DNA from: Candidatus Zymogenus saltonus | GTDB lineage: Bacteria > Desulfobacterota > Zymogenia > Zymogenales > Zymogenaceae | Direction of reading: 5' to 3' | Length of the DNA: 64,000 bases | Assembly (NCBI GenBank): GCA_016929395.1 | Contig: JAFGIX010000054.1 | Location: 1-64,000 of the forward strand | In this document: one piece after another, positions 8,452-16,336 of the stretch | How the letters are laid out: each line of letters begins with the position of its first letter | How positions within the stretch are numbered: position 1 is the stretch's first letter | The notes under the pieces: generated by a model | What the model saw: only the letters and a program-made list of their open reading frames with translations | The model's database searches: none | Told to the model about the DNA's origin: nothing | Made by a program: the position numbers and the translations under genes

Positions 8452-9456
8452 ATGAAAAATACTCATACCCTACCTATAACCTTTTCATGGAGAACCGATA
8501 CCGGCAAAGTCAGAGAAAACAATGAAGACAGCTTCCTGGCCTTAAGACAAGCCGGTAAAAATCCCCTGAACATACGCTCCGTCCTCATTGTTGCCGATGG
8601 CATGGGCGGACACGTTGGCGGAGATAGGGCCAGCAGTTCCGTGGTGAGATTCGTTGATGAAATTTTCAAACCGAAGAGCGTCAGCAAGCTCGACAAATTT
8701 ATCGGTAAAGAAGATAAGGCGATTGTATCGATAATAAAAGCTGCGGATAAAAGAGTTAGAGATCTTTCTGGAGGGGATACACACAAAGCCCCTGGCACTA
8801 CCTTTACCGGGGCGTTCATAATAGACAATAAGGCATTGATTGGTCACGTTGGGGACAGCCGCGCTTATCATATCAGAAACGACGAAATTGTTCAGGTTAC
8901 CGAGGATCACTCCTACGTGGCGAGCCTTGTGCGGGATGGAAAACTCACTCCTGAAGAGGCGAAGGATTTCCCTCATAAAAACGTAATCTTAAAGTCATTG
9001 GGATCGGGCGAATCTCTGAAAGTTGATCCGCCGAGAAAAATCAATCTCTTGGATGGAGACATTTTGCTACTCTGTTCCGATGGCCTTTGGGATCTCGTGT
9101 CGGATACCGAGATATTGTCGATTATCCACAAATCGAAAAGCATAAAGATAGCAAGTGACAGACTCATAAAGCTGGCAAATCATCGTGGTGGGCACGACAA
9201 TATCACGGTAGTCATGGCGGAATTCGGCCAATTAAAGAGAAACCCAAAATTATTCAGTGATTTAAAAGAGCTCCCACGCATTCAACCATTGAGCAATAAA
9301 AACTTCAGAAATCTTTTGAAAGGGATTTTGGTGCTTCTCTCAATCTTGCTTGTTTTTATTATATGGCAAATCGTAAAGGATTATAGGGGAATCGAAAAAA
9401 ATGTAATGCCTCGTGCGGGGCAATCGACATCAAAGCCATTGGGAGATATCCCTTAG
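8452..9456 (+). CDS. PP2C-family Ser/Thr phosphatase with C-terminal membrane anchor
   Basis: The 334-residue product has the PP2C (PPM) motif series in order: TGKVRENNED near the N-terminus, VADGMGGHVGG (about 47-57), GTTFTGAFI, HVGDSRAY, LLCSDGLWD and GGHDNITVV. These Asp residues bind the two catalytic metals. A single hydrophobic helix (about 286-306) near the C-terminus would anchor it with the catalytic domain in the cytoplasm. It should remove phosphate from Ser/Thr targets of the two kinases at 3434 and 9576, between which it lies. Known families pair such phosphatases with PknB-type kinases; the pairing here is from context. Confidence 0.9.
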   Translation: MKNTHTLPITFSWRTDTGKVRENNEDSFLALRQAGKNPLNIRSVLIVADGMGGHVGGDRASSSVVRFVDEIFKPKSVSKLDKFIGKEDKAIVSIIKAADKRVRDLSGGDTHKAPGTTFTGAFIIDNKALIGHVGDSRAYHIRNDEIVQVTEDHSYVASLVRDGKLTPEEAKDFPHKNVILKSLGSGESLKVDPPRKINLLDGDILLLCSDGLWDLVSDTEILSIIHKSKSIKIASDRLIKLANHRGGHDNITVVMAEFGQLKRNPKLFSDLKELPRIQPLSNKNFRNLLKGILVLLSILLVFIIWQIVKDYRGIEKNVMPRAGQSTSKPLGDIP

Positions 9457-9575
9457 AATTAGGACGATGTGGGGGGAACATAGAGAATATAAAAATACCA
9501 ATTCCGATAGTCCAAATTTGAATTAAGTAAATTGTGAACGAGTATCCATTTTTTTAATTGTCGGAGTAAAAGATC

Positions 9576-11747
9576 ATGCCTATTTGCGGTAATTGTGATT
9601 ACAAAAATCCAAAAGATGCTGAATTCTGTAAGAAATGCGGGGCGAGGTTAAAAGGAGACGAAGATCCTTTTGTTGGGACGATCATTGAAAAACGATACGA
9701 GGTGCTCGAGAAGATAGCTGAAGGTGGGATGGGAACGATCTACAAAGCTCATGACAAAAGGCTTGATATAACCGTTGCTCTGAAAATACTTCATCCGGAG
9801 CTCGCTCGCAACAAGAAATTTCTTTCCCGCTTTGAGAACGAGGCGAAGACCGTCGCAAAACTGAGACACGAAAATATTGTCTTGGTAAACGATACCGGCC
9901 CTGTCAGGGATACCTATTTCATCTCGATGGATTATGTTGATGGAGATGACCTCGTGGAGATCATCAATGACAGGGGGCTGTTGTCTATTGATGAGGCCTT
10001 CTCCATCGCCTCGCAGGTGGCCGAAGGGCTGGCCTATGCCCATTCCAAGGGAATCCTTCATAGAGATATCAAGCCTGCCAATATCATCATAGACAGGTCA
10101 GGAAAGGCGGTGATTACAGATTTTGGGATATCCAAAGCATTGGGTGAAAAGGGTCAGACAACTACCGGGACATCTATCGGCACACCGGAATATATGAGTT
10201 TAGAACAAATCAAGGGGAAGAAGCTCGATGGGAGGACGGATATCTATTCGTTGGGAGTTGTGCTTTATGAGATGCTGACTGGGAAATCTCCATTTCGCTC
10301 AGATACAGGAGTGTCCGCCATCGCCAAGATACTGAGTGAAGAAGCGGAGCCAATAGAGAGTCTGCGTCCCGATATTCCAGGCTGGGCTCTAGGGCTGCTC
10401 GAAAGGGTGATGGAAAAGGATCGGGAAAAGAGAATCGAGACAGCAGATGAATTTATTACTGTAATAAAGAAAGAATCTGAAAAAGAGACCAAAACCTCCG
10501 AACCAAAACCAAGAAAAGCTGATAAAAGCAAAGCTCCTACAGCCCCGGACCTAATTAAGAAGAAGAGGAAGGATAAAGTACAAGAATTGAAACTAAAGCT
10601 AAAAACCCAAAAGCATGCCTTCCCACGTAATAGAAAACTTGTTATTGCAGCGCTGTCAATTCTCATTGTTATTGGTATATCAATAGCCTTATTTCCCTTG
10701 GTGCATACATGTTCAAGTATGAAGAGTGTAGATGATTACGATGAATTAAAATCAGGCCTTTACAGAGTGATGATTAAAGATAAATGGGGTTATGCCGATG
10801 ATAAAAAGGTGATGGTAGGTGAAGGATTCTTCCATATAATTATTGAGCCTCGATTTGATGAAGCTGGTGATTTCATCGATGGTATTGCAGTGGTGAAGAT
10901 GGGAGATAAGTATGGCTATATAGATAGAAGGGGATATTTCATCGCAGATCCTCGTTTTGATAAAGCTGAAAATTTCAGCGAAGGATTAGCCGAAGTAATG
11001 ATCGGTGATAAATATGGCTACATTGATAAAACGGGAAAATATGTAGCTGAACCTAAGTTTGATTTTATTGGTGATTTCATCGACGGTATTGCAAGAGTCA
11101 AGATTAATAATAAATATGGCTATATTGATAAAACAGGAAAATGTATAGCTGAAACTAAGTTTGATTTTATTGGTGATTTCATCGACGGTATTGCAAAAGT
11201 CAAGATTAATGATAAGTATGGCTATATTGATAAAACAGGAAAATATATAGCTGAACCTAGGTTTGATTTTATTGGTGATTTCATCAATGGCATTGCACGA
11301 GTAAAGATCAATGATAAATATGGCTATATTGACAAAACATGGAAATATATCGTAATCCCACGATTTGATAAAGCAAGTGATTTCGAGGGTGGTAGGGCGA
11401 AAGTGGAATCAGGGGGGAAATGGTGGTATATAGACCAAACTGGAGAACTAATCAAGGGAGAATGCCATTCAACGGAATCATCTGCATTGGGGTATCTGTC
11501 AGGCCCCGGAGATTCATGCAAATTTAGGGTACCTGTGTCGCGGAAAGAGAACAAACAATCCCCAATTAGATTTACTTGTGAAAACAAATCAGAAGATTTT
11601 TGGATTAGATTTATACATTCCGGCGGCAAGGAAACGAAATATTCTTTGAAAAAGTATACATCATTCTCGGCATGGGATTCAAGTGGTTACGTAAATATAT
11701 TAATCTATTCAAATTCAGGTTCCGGAGATTGGAAATGCAATTGGTAA
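9576..11747 (+). CDS. Ser/Thr protein kinase with N-terminal zinc ribbon and extracytoplasmic WG repeats
   Basis: The 723-residue product starts with a short zinc ribbon (CGNC...CKKCG, residues 4-22), then a Hanks kinase (about 38-300: IAEGGMGTIYKA, ALKIL, HRDIKPANI with Asp164, DFGISKA), a Lys/Pro-rich linker, a transmembrane helix (about 355-376), about seven WG repeats (398-628) and a unique tail (628-723) with four Cys. Kinase and zinc ribbon should be cytoplasmic and the WG repeats outside, where the WG proteins encoded at 4928 and 13083 are exported. The kinase may sense the same ligand or bind those proteins; that is inference. The 119-bp spacer upstream may hold a promoter, but I see no convincing boxes. 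Confidence 0.88.
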   Translation: MPICGNCDYKNPKDAEFCKKCGARLKGDEDPFVGTIIEKRYEVLEKIAEGGMGTIYKAHDKRLDITVALKILHPELARNKKFLSRFENEAKTVAKLRHENIVLVNDTGPVRDTYFISMDYVDGDDLVEIINDRGLLSIDEAFSIASQVAEGLAYAHSKGILHRDIKPANIIIDRSGKAVITDFGISKALGEKGQTTTGTSIGTPEYMSLEQIKGKKLDGRTDIYSLGVVLYEMLTGKSPFRSDTGVSAIAKILSEEAEPIESLRPDIPGWALGLLERVMEKDREKRIETADEFITVIKKESEKETKTSEPKPRKADKSKAPTAPDLIKKKRKDKVQELKLKLKTQKHAFPRNRKLVIAALSILIVIGISIALFPLVHTCSSMKSVDDYDELKSGLYRVMIKDKWGYADDKKVMVGEGFFHIIIEPRFDEAGDFIDGIAVVKMGDKYGYIDRRGYFIADPRFDKAENFSEGLAEVMIGDKYGYIDKTGKYVAEPKFDFIGDFIDGIARVKINNKYGYIDKTGKCIAETKFDFIGDFIDGIAKVKINDKYGYIDKTGKYIAEPRFDFIGDFINGIARVKINDKYGYIDKTWKYIVIPRFDKASDFEGGRAKVESGGKWWYIDQTGELIKGECHSTESSALGYLSGPGDSCKFRVPVSRKENKQSPIRFTCENKSEDFWIRFIHSGGKETKYSLKKYTSFSAWDSSGYVNILIYSNSGSGDWKCNW
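11046..11351 (+). repeat. Three near-identical 102-bp units inside the kinase WG region
   Basis: Units begin at 11046, 11148 and 11250 (gctgaacctaag-type starts) with exact 102-bp spacing and few differences, while flanking WG repeats of the same gene are diverged. This marks recent tandem duplication within the sensor part of the kinase. Confidence 0.85.
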
Positions 11748-11895
11748 TAACGTTAATGGAATACAAAATGCCCATAAAAATGTTTCATTGCAAAGAGTTT
11801 TTCTTATTGTTTATACCTATTCCAAAGTTTAATTGAATTTTTCTAATTCAGTTATCGAGTACTGATAGATAATCTCAATAATAGGAGAATAAAAT

Positions 11896-13032
11896 ATGAA
11901 AGAGAAATATAATCGCAAAGCCATTTTCCCCTTGTTTGGAACTTTAACAATTTTTTTTGTTCTCTCGATCTTACCGTGCCTTTCGGCCGAAAAAACTTCT
12001 AATCCATCTTCGAAATCACCTTCATCAAATATTGGCGTTGTGACCTTATCCCAGCTCAACCTCAAAGACTATCCCACCATCACTGCTTACCTCTCGATTA
12101 CCGATCCCGATGACAGGCCGATTAACCTCATTGATATAAAAGACCTCACGGTTACCGAAGAGGAGAAACCCGTAGGAGACCTCAAGATAATCGAGGCCGA
12201 TCCTGTGACTGACCCACTTTCGGTGGTTCTGGCTATCGATATCTCCGGGAGTATGGCGGGCAAACCACTGGAAAAGGCAAAGAACGCCGCAGAGGCCTTC
12301 GTAAATCTACTTGAGGTGGGGGACAAAGCCGCCATCGTCACATTTGATCAGGATGTTTATCAAGATATGCCCCTCACGGATGATAAAACTGCATTGGTCA
12401 ATACAATCCGTGGCCTCAAATACAAGGGAGATACCGCATTGTATCAGGCAATCATCGATTCGGCCGATGTATTAAAGGATGCACCCGATGGAAGGCGAAT
12501 CGTGATTATCCTGACCGATGGGAGAAACGATAAGGCCAACAGCACCTCCACCAAGGAAGATTCGGTCAGTGCGGCGGGTGTGGGCAGGGCAGTTGTCATT
12601 ACCGTGGGTCTGGGAAACGAGATAAACGCCGATGTGCTAAAATATATTGCCGAGGAGACGGGCGGGAGATTTTTCTTTGCCCCGAAGCCGGAAGACCTAA
12701 AGGAGATATATGAGCTTATCTCCGACCAGATACACGCCCAGTACCGCCTATCTTTTACATCCCCCTTTCCCGAGCGCCCCGATCGGGTTGTCCTTTTTCA
12801 CACCATCGATGTGGGCCTTCGTTACGGTGGCGAGAAGATCAGTGGAACAAGAGAATTTTTGGCCTCCACCAACCCCCCACCCAATACCGGGATACTTCTC
12901 GATTATCAGAAGAAAAATGTGGCGGAATCTGAATGGCAGGCTATCTTATACACGTTGATTGCTATCGCCTTTGTGTTGCTGGTGGTGATATTGTTGGTTT
13001 TGATACTAAAGGCGGTGAAGGCAAGGAAGTAG
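11896..13032 (+). CDS. Membrane-anchored VWA-domain protein
   Basis: The 378-residue product has a signal peptide (about 1-30), a short beta region (about 45-105), a VWA domain (about 109-275) with MIDAS residues DISGS, the Thr in GDTALY and LTDGRND, a beta-rich segment (275-340), and a C-terminal transmembrane helix (about 349-371) with a KAVKARK basic end. It should therefore face the periplasm and be held in the inner membrane. GGAG lies upstream of the ATG. Its relation to the VWA protein at 1663 is limited to the VWA fold. It may hold envelope partners for the kinases; no T6SS genes are near, so a PpkA-type role is unsupported. Confidence 0.82.
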   Translation: MKEKYNRKAIFPLFGTLTIFFVLSILPCLSAEKTSNPSSKSPSSNIGVVTLSQLNLKDYPTITAYLSITDPDDRPINLIDIKDLTVTEEEKPVGDLKIIEADPVTDPLSVVLAIDISGSMAGKPLEKAKNAAEAFVNLLEVGDKAAIVTFDQDVYQDMPLTDDKTALVNTIRGLKYKGDTALYQAIIDSADVLKDAPDGRRIVIILTDGRNDKANSTSTKEDSVSAAGVGRAVVITVGLGNEINADVLKYIAEETGGRFFFAPKPEDLKEIYELISDQIHAQYRLSFTSPFPERPDRVVLFHTIDVGLRYGGEKISGTREFLASTNPPPNTGILLDYQKKNVAESEWQAILYTLIAIAFVLLVVILLVLILKAVKARK

Positions 13033-13082
13033 GAGTTTTTCCTAAGAGACAATTTCATACCAAAAAATTGGAGGTGCTTTCC

Positions 13083-14414
13083 ATGAAAGGAAAAAAATAT
13101 TCATATGTACTGGTCTCTTTGCTGGTTTTTGCTTTCTTGATATCGCTTTCCACATTTTTGATGGCAAAGACGGAGACAAAGAGCGGGACAATTATTTCTG
13201 TAATAAGCGGGGATGGTAGCAAGGGAACGGTTATAAAGATAGACCTTGGGTACAGTGATAAGCTCAAAGAGAAGCAGCTGGGCTGGGTCACAAAAGACGG
13301 CGACGCGATTGCGTATATTGAGATCGTATCTCTCGAAAGCCATAAGGCCGTTGCTCTTGTAACGACCCACGAGAACGTTGAGAAAGTAACAACTGGGTTG
13401 TTGGTAAGCTTCAAGGTGGAAGTGTCCGAGACAAAGCCGGAGCCGAGGCCGGAGCGAAAACCGGTGAAGAAATATCCCGTACAACCGGAATTTGTCATCA
13501 CCCCGCAGTTTGATGATGCTGGGAGTTTCAACGAGGGCCTGGCTCAGGTGAAAATCGGTGATAAGTATGGCTACATCGATAAGACCGGGAAGATAGTAAT
13601 CAACCCGCAGTTTGATGGTGTCTGGGATTTCAGCGAGGGCCTGGCTAGTGTGAAAATCGGTGGTAAGTGGGGCTATATAGATAAGACAGGAAAGTATATC
13701 GTCAACCCGCAATTTGATTATGCCGATGTTTTCAGTGAGGGGCTGGCTTTGGTGAAAATCGGCGGCAAGTGGGGCTATATAGATAAGACCGGGAAATACG
13801 TCATCAAACCTCAGTTTGATCGTGCCAACCCTTTCAGCGAGGGACTGGCTCGTGTGGAAATCGGCGGCAAGTACGGCTTCATAGACAAGACCGGGAAGAC
13901 AATCATCAACCCACAGTTTGACCAAATCTATGATTTCAAAGAGGGCATGGCTAATATGAAAATAAGAGGTCTAAAGTCAGGCTTTATCGACAAGACCGGG
14001 AAATATGTAATCAGCCCTCAGTTTAATTCTGTTCGTTTTTTCAGCGAGGGGCTGGCGATGGTCGTTGTCGAAGGGAAGCGGGGCTTCATAGACAAGAGCG
14101 GGAAGATAGTCATCAACCTGCAGTTTGATGATGCAGATTGTTACAGCGAGGGCCTGGCTTGTGTGAAAATCGGCGGCAAGTGGGGCTATATAGATAAGAC
14201 CGGAAAAATTGTCATCACCCCGCAGTTTGATAGATCCGGGTCTTTCAGAGAGGGGCTAGCTATAGTGAGAATCGGTGAAAAAAGAGTCTACATCGACAAG
14301 ACCGGAAAGTATATTATCAATTTGCAGTTTGATGGTTACGGGCATTTCAGCGAAGGACTGGCTCAGGTGAAAATCGGTGATAAATGGGGCTACATAAAAA
14401 ATCCGCTGAAATAA
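13083..14414 (+). CDS. Exported modular protein: diverged shared N-terminal domain plus WG repeats
   Basis: I start this at the ATG at 13083, preceded by GGAGG; an open frame extends upstream to 12933 but that overlaps the VWA gene and lacks a signal peptide at its start. The 443-residue product has a signal peptide (about 1-27), the most diverged copy of the shared domain (core KEKQLGWVTKDG), the linker KPVKKYPVQPEFVI shared with the protein at 4928, and nine WG repeats. A stretch near 13505-13590 is almost identical in DNA to 5440-5530, pointing to recent exchange between the two WG genes. Probably periplasmic; ligand unknown. Confidence 0.85.
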   Translation: MKGKKYSYVLVSLLVFAFLISLSTFLMAKTETKSGTIISVISGDGSKGTVIKIDLGYSDKLKEKQLGWVTKDGDAIAYIEIVSLESHKAVALVTTHENVEKVTTGLLVSFKVEVSETKPEPRPERKPVKKYPVQPEFVITPQFDDAGSFNEGLAQVKIGDKYGYIDKTGKIVINPQFDGVWDFSEGLASVKIGGKWGYIDKTGKYIVNPQFDYADVFSEGLALVKIGGKWGYIDKTGKYVIKPQFDRANPFSEGLARVEIGGKYGFIDKTGKTIINPQFDQIYDFKEGMANMKIRGLKSGFIDKTGKYVISPQFNSVRFFSEGLAMVVVEGKRGFIDKSGKIVINLQFDDADCYSEGLACVKIGGKWGYIDKTGKIVITPQFDRSGSFREGLAIVRIGEKRVYIDKTGKYIINLQFDGYGHFSEGLAQVKIGDKWGYIKNPLK

Positions 14415-14526
14415 TTGCAACCCTTTTTGAATTACAAGAACAGGAGATATATATGAAATCGATGAGGATATTTGCCCTTCTTGGCATTATTTCTATCTTG
14501 GTTCTATCCCCAGTGTACGTTGCCTC
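14386..14526 (+). repeat. Duplicated block, copy 2: end of WG gene, spacer and start of next gene
   Basis: This is the second copy of the junction described at 6222-6362. It includes the last codons of the WG gene, the spacer with gaattacaagaacaggag, and the signal-peptide codons of the following gene. Confidence 0.8.
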
Positions 14527-15754
14527 CAAGACGAAGACCGTCAGCGGAATAATCACCTCGGTTGAGGCCGGGTCTGGAAGCGTGGGAACGACGATTAAGA
14601 TAAACATCGGCTCCAATAAGAAAATTAAAGAAGGCGACCTGGGATGGGTGACAAAGGGTGATGAAGCTATAGCTTATATCAAGATCATTTCAATTCATGG
14701 CAATTCGGCTGTTGCAGTTGTGACCGTTCATCAACATATTGAGAAGATAACATCAGGATTGTCGGTCCATTTTAAAGTTGATATCCACGATCCAAAGCCG
14801 AAACCTAAACCTGATACAAAAGCTGAACTCATTACTAAACTTGGTTTCACAGTGGAGAATGTAACAGACAGTATAGCAAAATATCTGGGGCTTCCAGATA
14901 CTAATGGTGTTATCATAACTCATGTAAAGAGTGGAAGTATTGGTTCAAGATTAGGATTAAAGAAAGGTTTTATTATACAAAAGTTAAATGATAGCAAAAT
15001 AAGAAACACAGCTGATCTTAAACAAGCAATAAAAAAGGTTGAAAAAACTGGTAACTATAGATTCTCAATATGGCATGACGGGCATTCTGTCACTTTTGTT
15101 TATAATGACCTAGAAAAAGTAAAAAAGGATTTAGATGATGAAGGTTATATAGGAGTTGTTGTTCAAAAGATAAATACAGAAATAGCAATGTCGTTAAAAA
15201 TGGAGAATCCAAGAGGTGTGTTAATAAGCGGAATTGAACCTGGGAGTCCTGCGGATAATGTAGATTTAATAGAATGTGATGTGATAATTAAATACAATGA
15301 CATAGAAGTAAACGAGCCTTCAGATCTTGTAAGACTTGCATCGAACTCAAAAATTGGAGAAAGAGTTTATATAACAATAATAAGACATGGAAAAGAAAAA
15401 GTTGTTTCCTTAAAAATGGCGAATAGAAAATGGTATCTTGGTTCATCTAAAAGTAAAAAAGGTTTTCTTGGAGTGGATTGTAAAGTGATTTATTCTGATC
15501 CTTTTGGTCCTTTTACTAAATCTGGTTCAATTAGGTTTGAAATCACAGGGATATTTCCTGGGAGTCCTGCAGATAATGTAAACCTTCAGAGAGGTGATAT
15601 TATTTATAAATTCAATAATAAAAAGATTGAAAGCAGTGATGATTTCAAAACATTGGTTGCTAATACAAAAGTTGGCGAGGGAGTGGTGGTCAATATTTTA
15701 AGAGAGGGTAAAAAGGTAGACATATACGTGAAGATCGGGAGAAAACCTGAATAG
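14453..15754 (+). CDS. Exported modular protein: shared N-terminal domain plus three PDZ domains
   Basis: The start is set at the ATG at 14453 (AGGAG upstream) because it gives the family signal peptide; the frame itself is open from 14384. The 433-residue product has a signal peptide, the shared N-terminal domain (core KEGDLGWVTKG), and three PDZ-like domains (about 133-215, 240-320 and 340-430), two with ExxSPADNV followed by GDIIYKFN-type strands. No protease domain is present, unlike HtrA/DegP or Tsp. PDZ domains bind C-terminal peptides, so it may present or tether envelope proteins. The PDZ part is distinctly AT-richer than the N-domain. It is the last gene of the run. Confidence 0.83.
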   Translation: MKSMRIFALLGIISILVLSPVYVASKTKTVSGIITSVEAGSGSVGTTIKINIGSNKKIKEGDLGWVTKGDEAIAYIKIISIHGNSAVAVVTVHQHIEKITSGLSVHFKVDIHDPKPKPKPDTKAELITKLGFTVENVTDSIAKYLGLPDTNGVIITHVKSGSIGSRLGLKKGFIIQKLNDSKIRNTADLKQAIKKVEKTGNYRFSIWHDGHSVTFVYNDLEKVKKDLDDEGYIGVVVQKINTEIAMSLKMENPRGVLISGIEPGSPADNVDLIECDVIIKYNDIEVNEPSDLVRLASNSKIGERVYITIIRHGKEKVVSLKMANRKWYLGSSKSKKGFLGVDCKVIYSDPFGPFTKSGSIRFEITGIFPGSPADNVNLQRGDIIYKFNNKKIESSDDFKTLVANTKVGEGVVVNILREGKKVDIYVKIGRKPE

Positions 15755-15902
15755 TCAGACTTCCGAATCATTAAATTGAAAAAGTTACGATTTCCCAAAA
15801 TTGTATAGTCGTATTAGTTACGGGTTGTATTAACAGTTTGCCTCCCTGAGAGATGTTATCAATTTACTCTTCTTAGTATACTTCCCACCTTATTTACCAT
15901 GA

Positions 15903-16140
15903 CCTTGCCCCCCAAAACGAGTCAATTTTAGAGTTAGAATTTGAGGTAAAATAGGCTCAGAAAGGAGGGACAAGGCAATATCAAGAAAACGACTTGCCGT
16001 AGAACAGATCATCAGCAAACTGAGAGAAGCAGAGATGGAACTGTCTCAGGGGTTAAACGTAAGAGAATGGATACATCGAATCTTTCAATGGGAAATTTAG
16101 GGACGAATTGCTGAATGGAGAGATATTTGATATACTGCAA
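15903..16140 (+). mobile_element. Internally deleted IS3-family remnant
   Basis: At 15978-16045 one frame reads SRKRLAVEQIISKLREAE, the typical start of an IS3-family OrfA. From about 16063 another frame reads GYIESFNGKFRDELLNGEIF, a C-terminal motif of the OrfB integrase. Everything between is missing. The upstream ccccccaaaacgagtcaatt resembles an IS left end. The right end is lost, and the remnant abuts a broken DUF262 gene, so insertion and later deletion shaped this border of the restriction island. Confidence 0.75.
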
Positions 16141-16149
16141 TATACTGCA

Positions 16150-16323
16150 ATATACCACAGTAAAAAAGTTGTCACTTTTTGCCGCAAATGCAATATCATC
16201 TAGTAACTCGACTATCTGGTCTTCACCCCATATATAGGGTCGCTGATAGTTTGGAGTCTTAAACCACTTACTGAAGGCGTCTCTAATGAATATCTTTTCA
16301 ATTTCGATTTTCGTTTTTGGCAT
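16150..16323 (-). pseudogene. 5' fragment of a DUF262 (GmrSD-type) gene
   Basis: Starting at the ATG at 16323, 13 bp after hsdR, about 55 residues resemble the N-terminus of DUF262 proteins, including TPNYQRPYIWGEDQIVELLDD with the family's YQRPYxW motif. Beyond about 16150 the frame runs into the IS3 remnant and similarity stops. DUF262 is found in GmrSD-type modified-DNA restriction enzymes and near type I systems. It was probably the fifth gene of the hsd operon before truncation. Confidence 0.65.
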
Positions 16324-16336
16324 TTATTTCCTCTTC

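Noticed and set aside
1663-13032. Type VI secretion regulation (kinase, phosphatase, VWA)
   Set aside because: No Fha, Tss, Hcp or VgrG genes are present in the window, and the kinases carry no fused VWA domain.
12933-13082. Upstream extension of the WG gene at 13083
   Set aside because: It overlaps the VWA gene in another frame, and the signal peptide and GGAGG site mark 13083 as the start.
16012-16150. C-terminal part of the DUF262 open frame as real protein
   Set aside because: These codons are antisense to the IS3 OrfB remnant, so they are not native DUF262 sequence.
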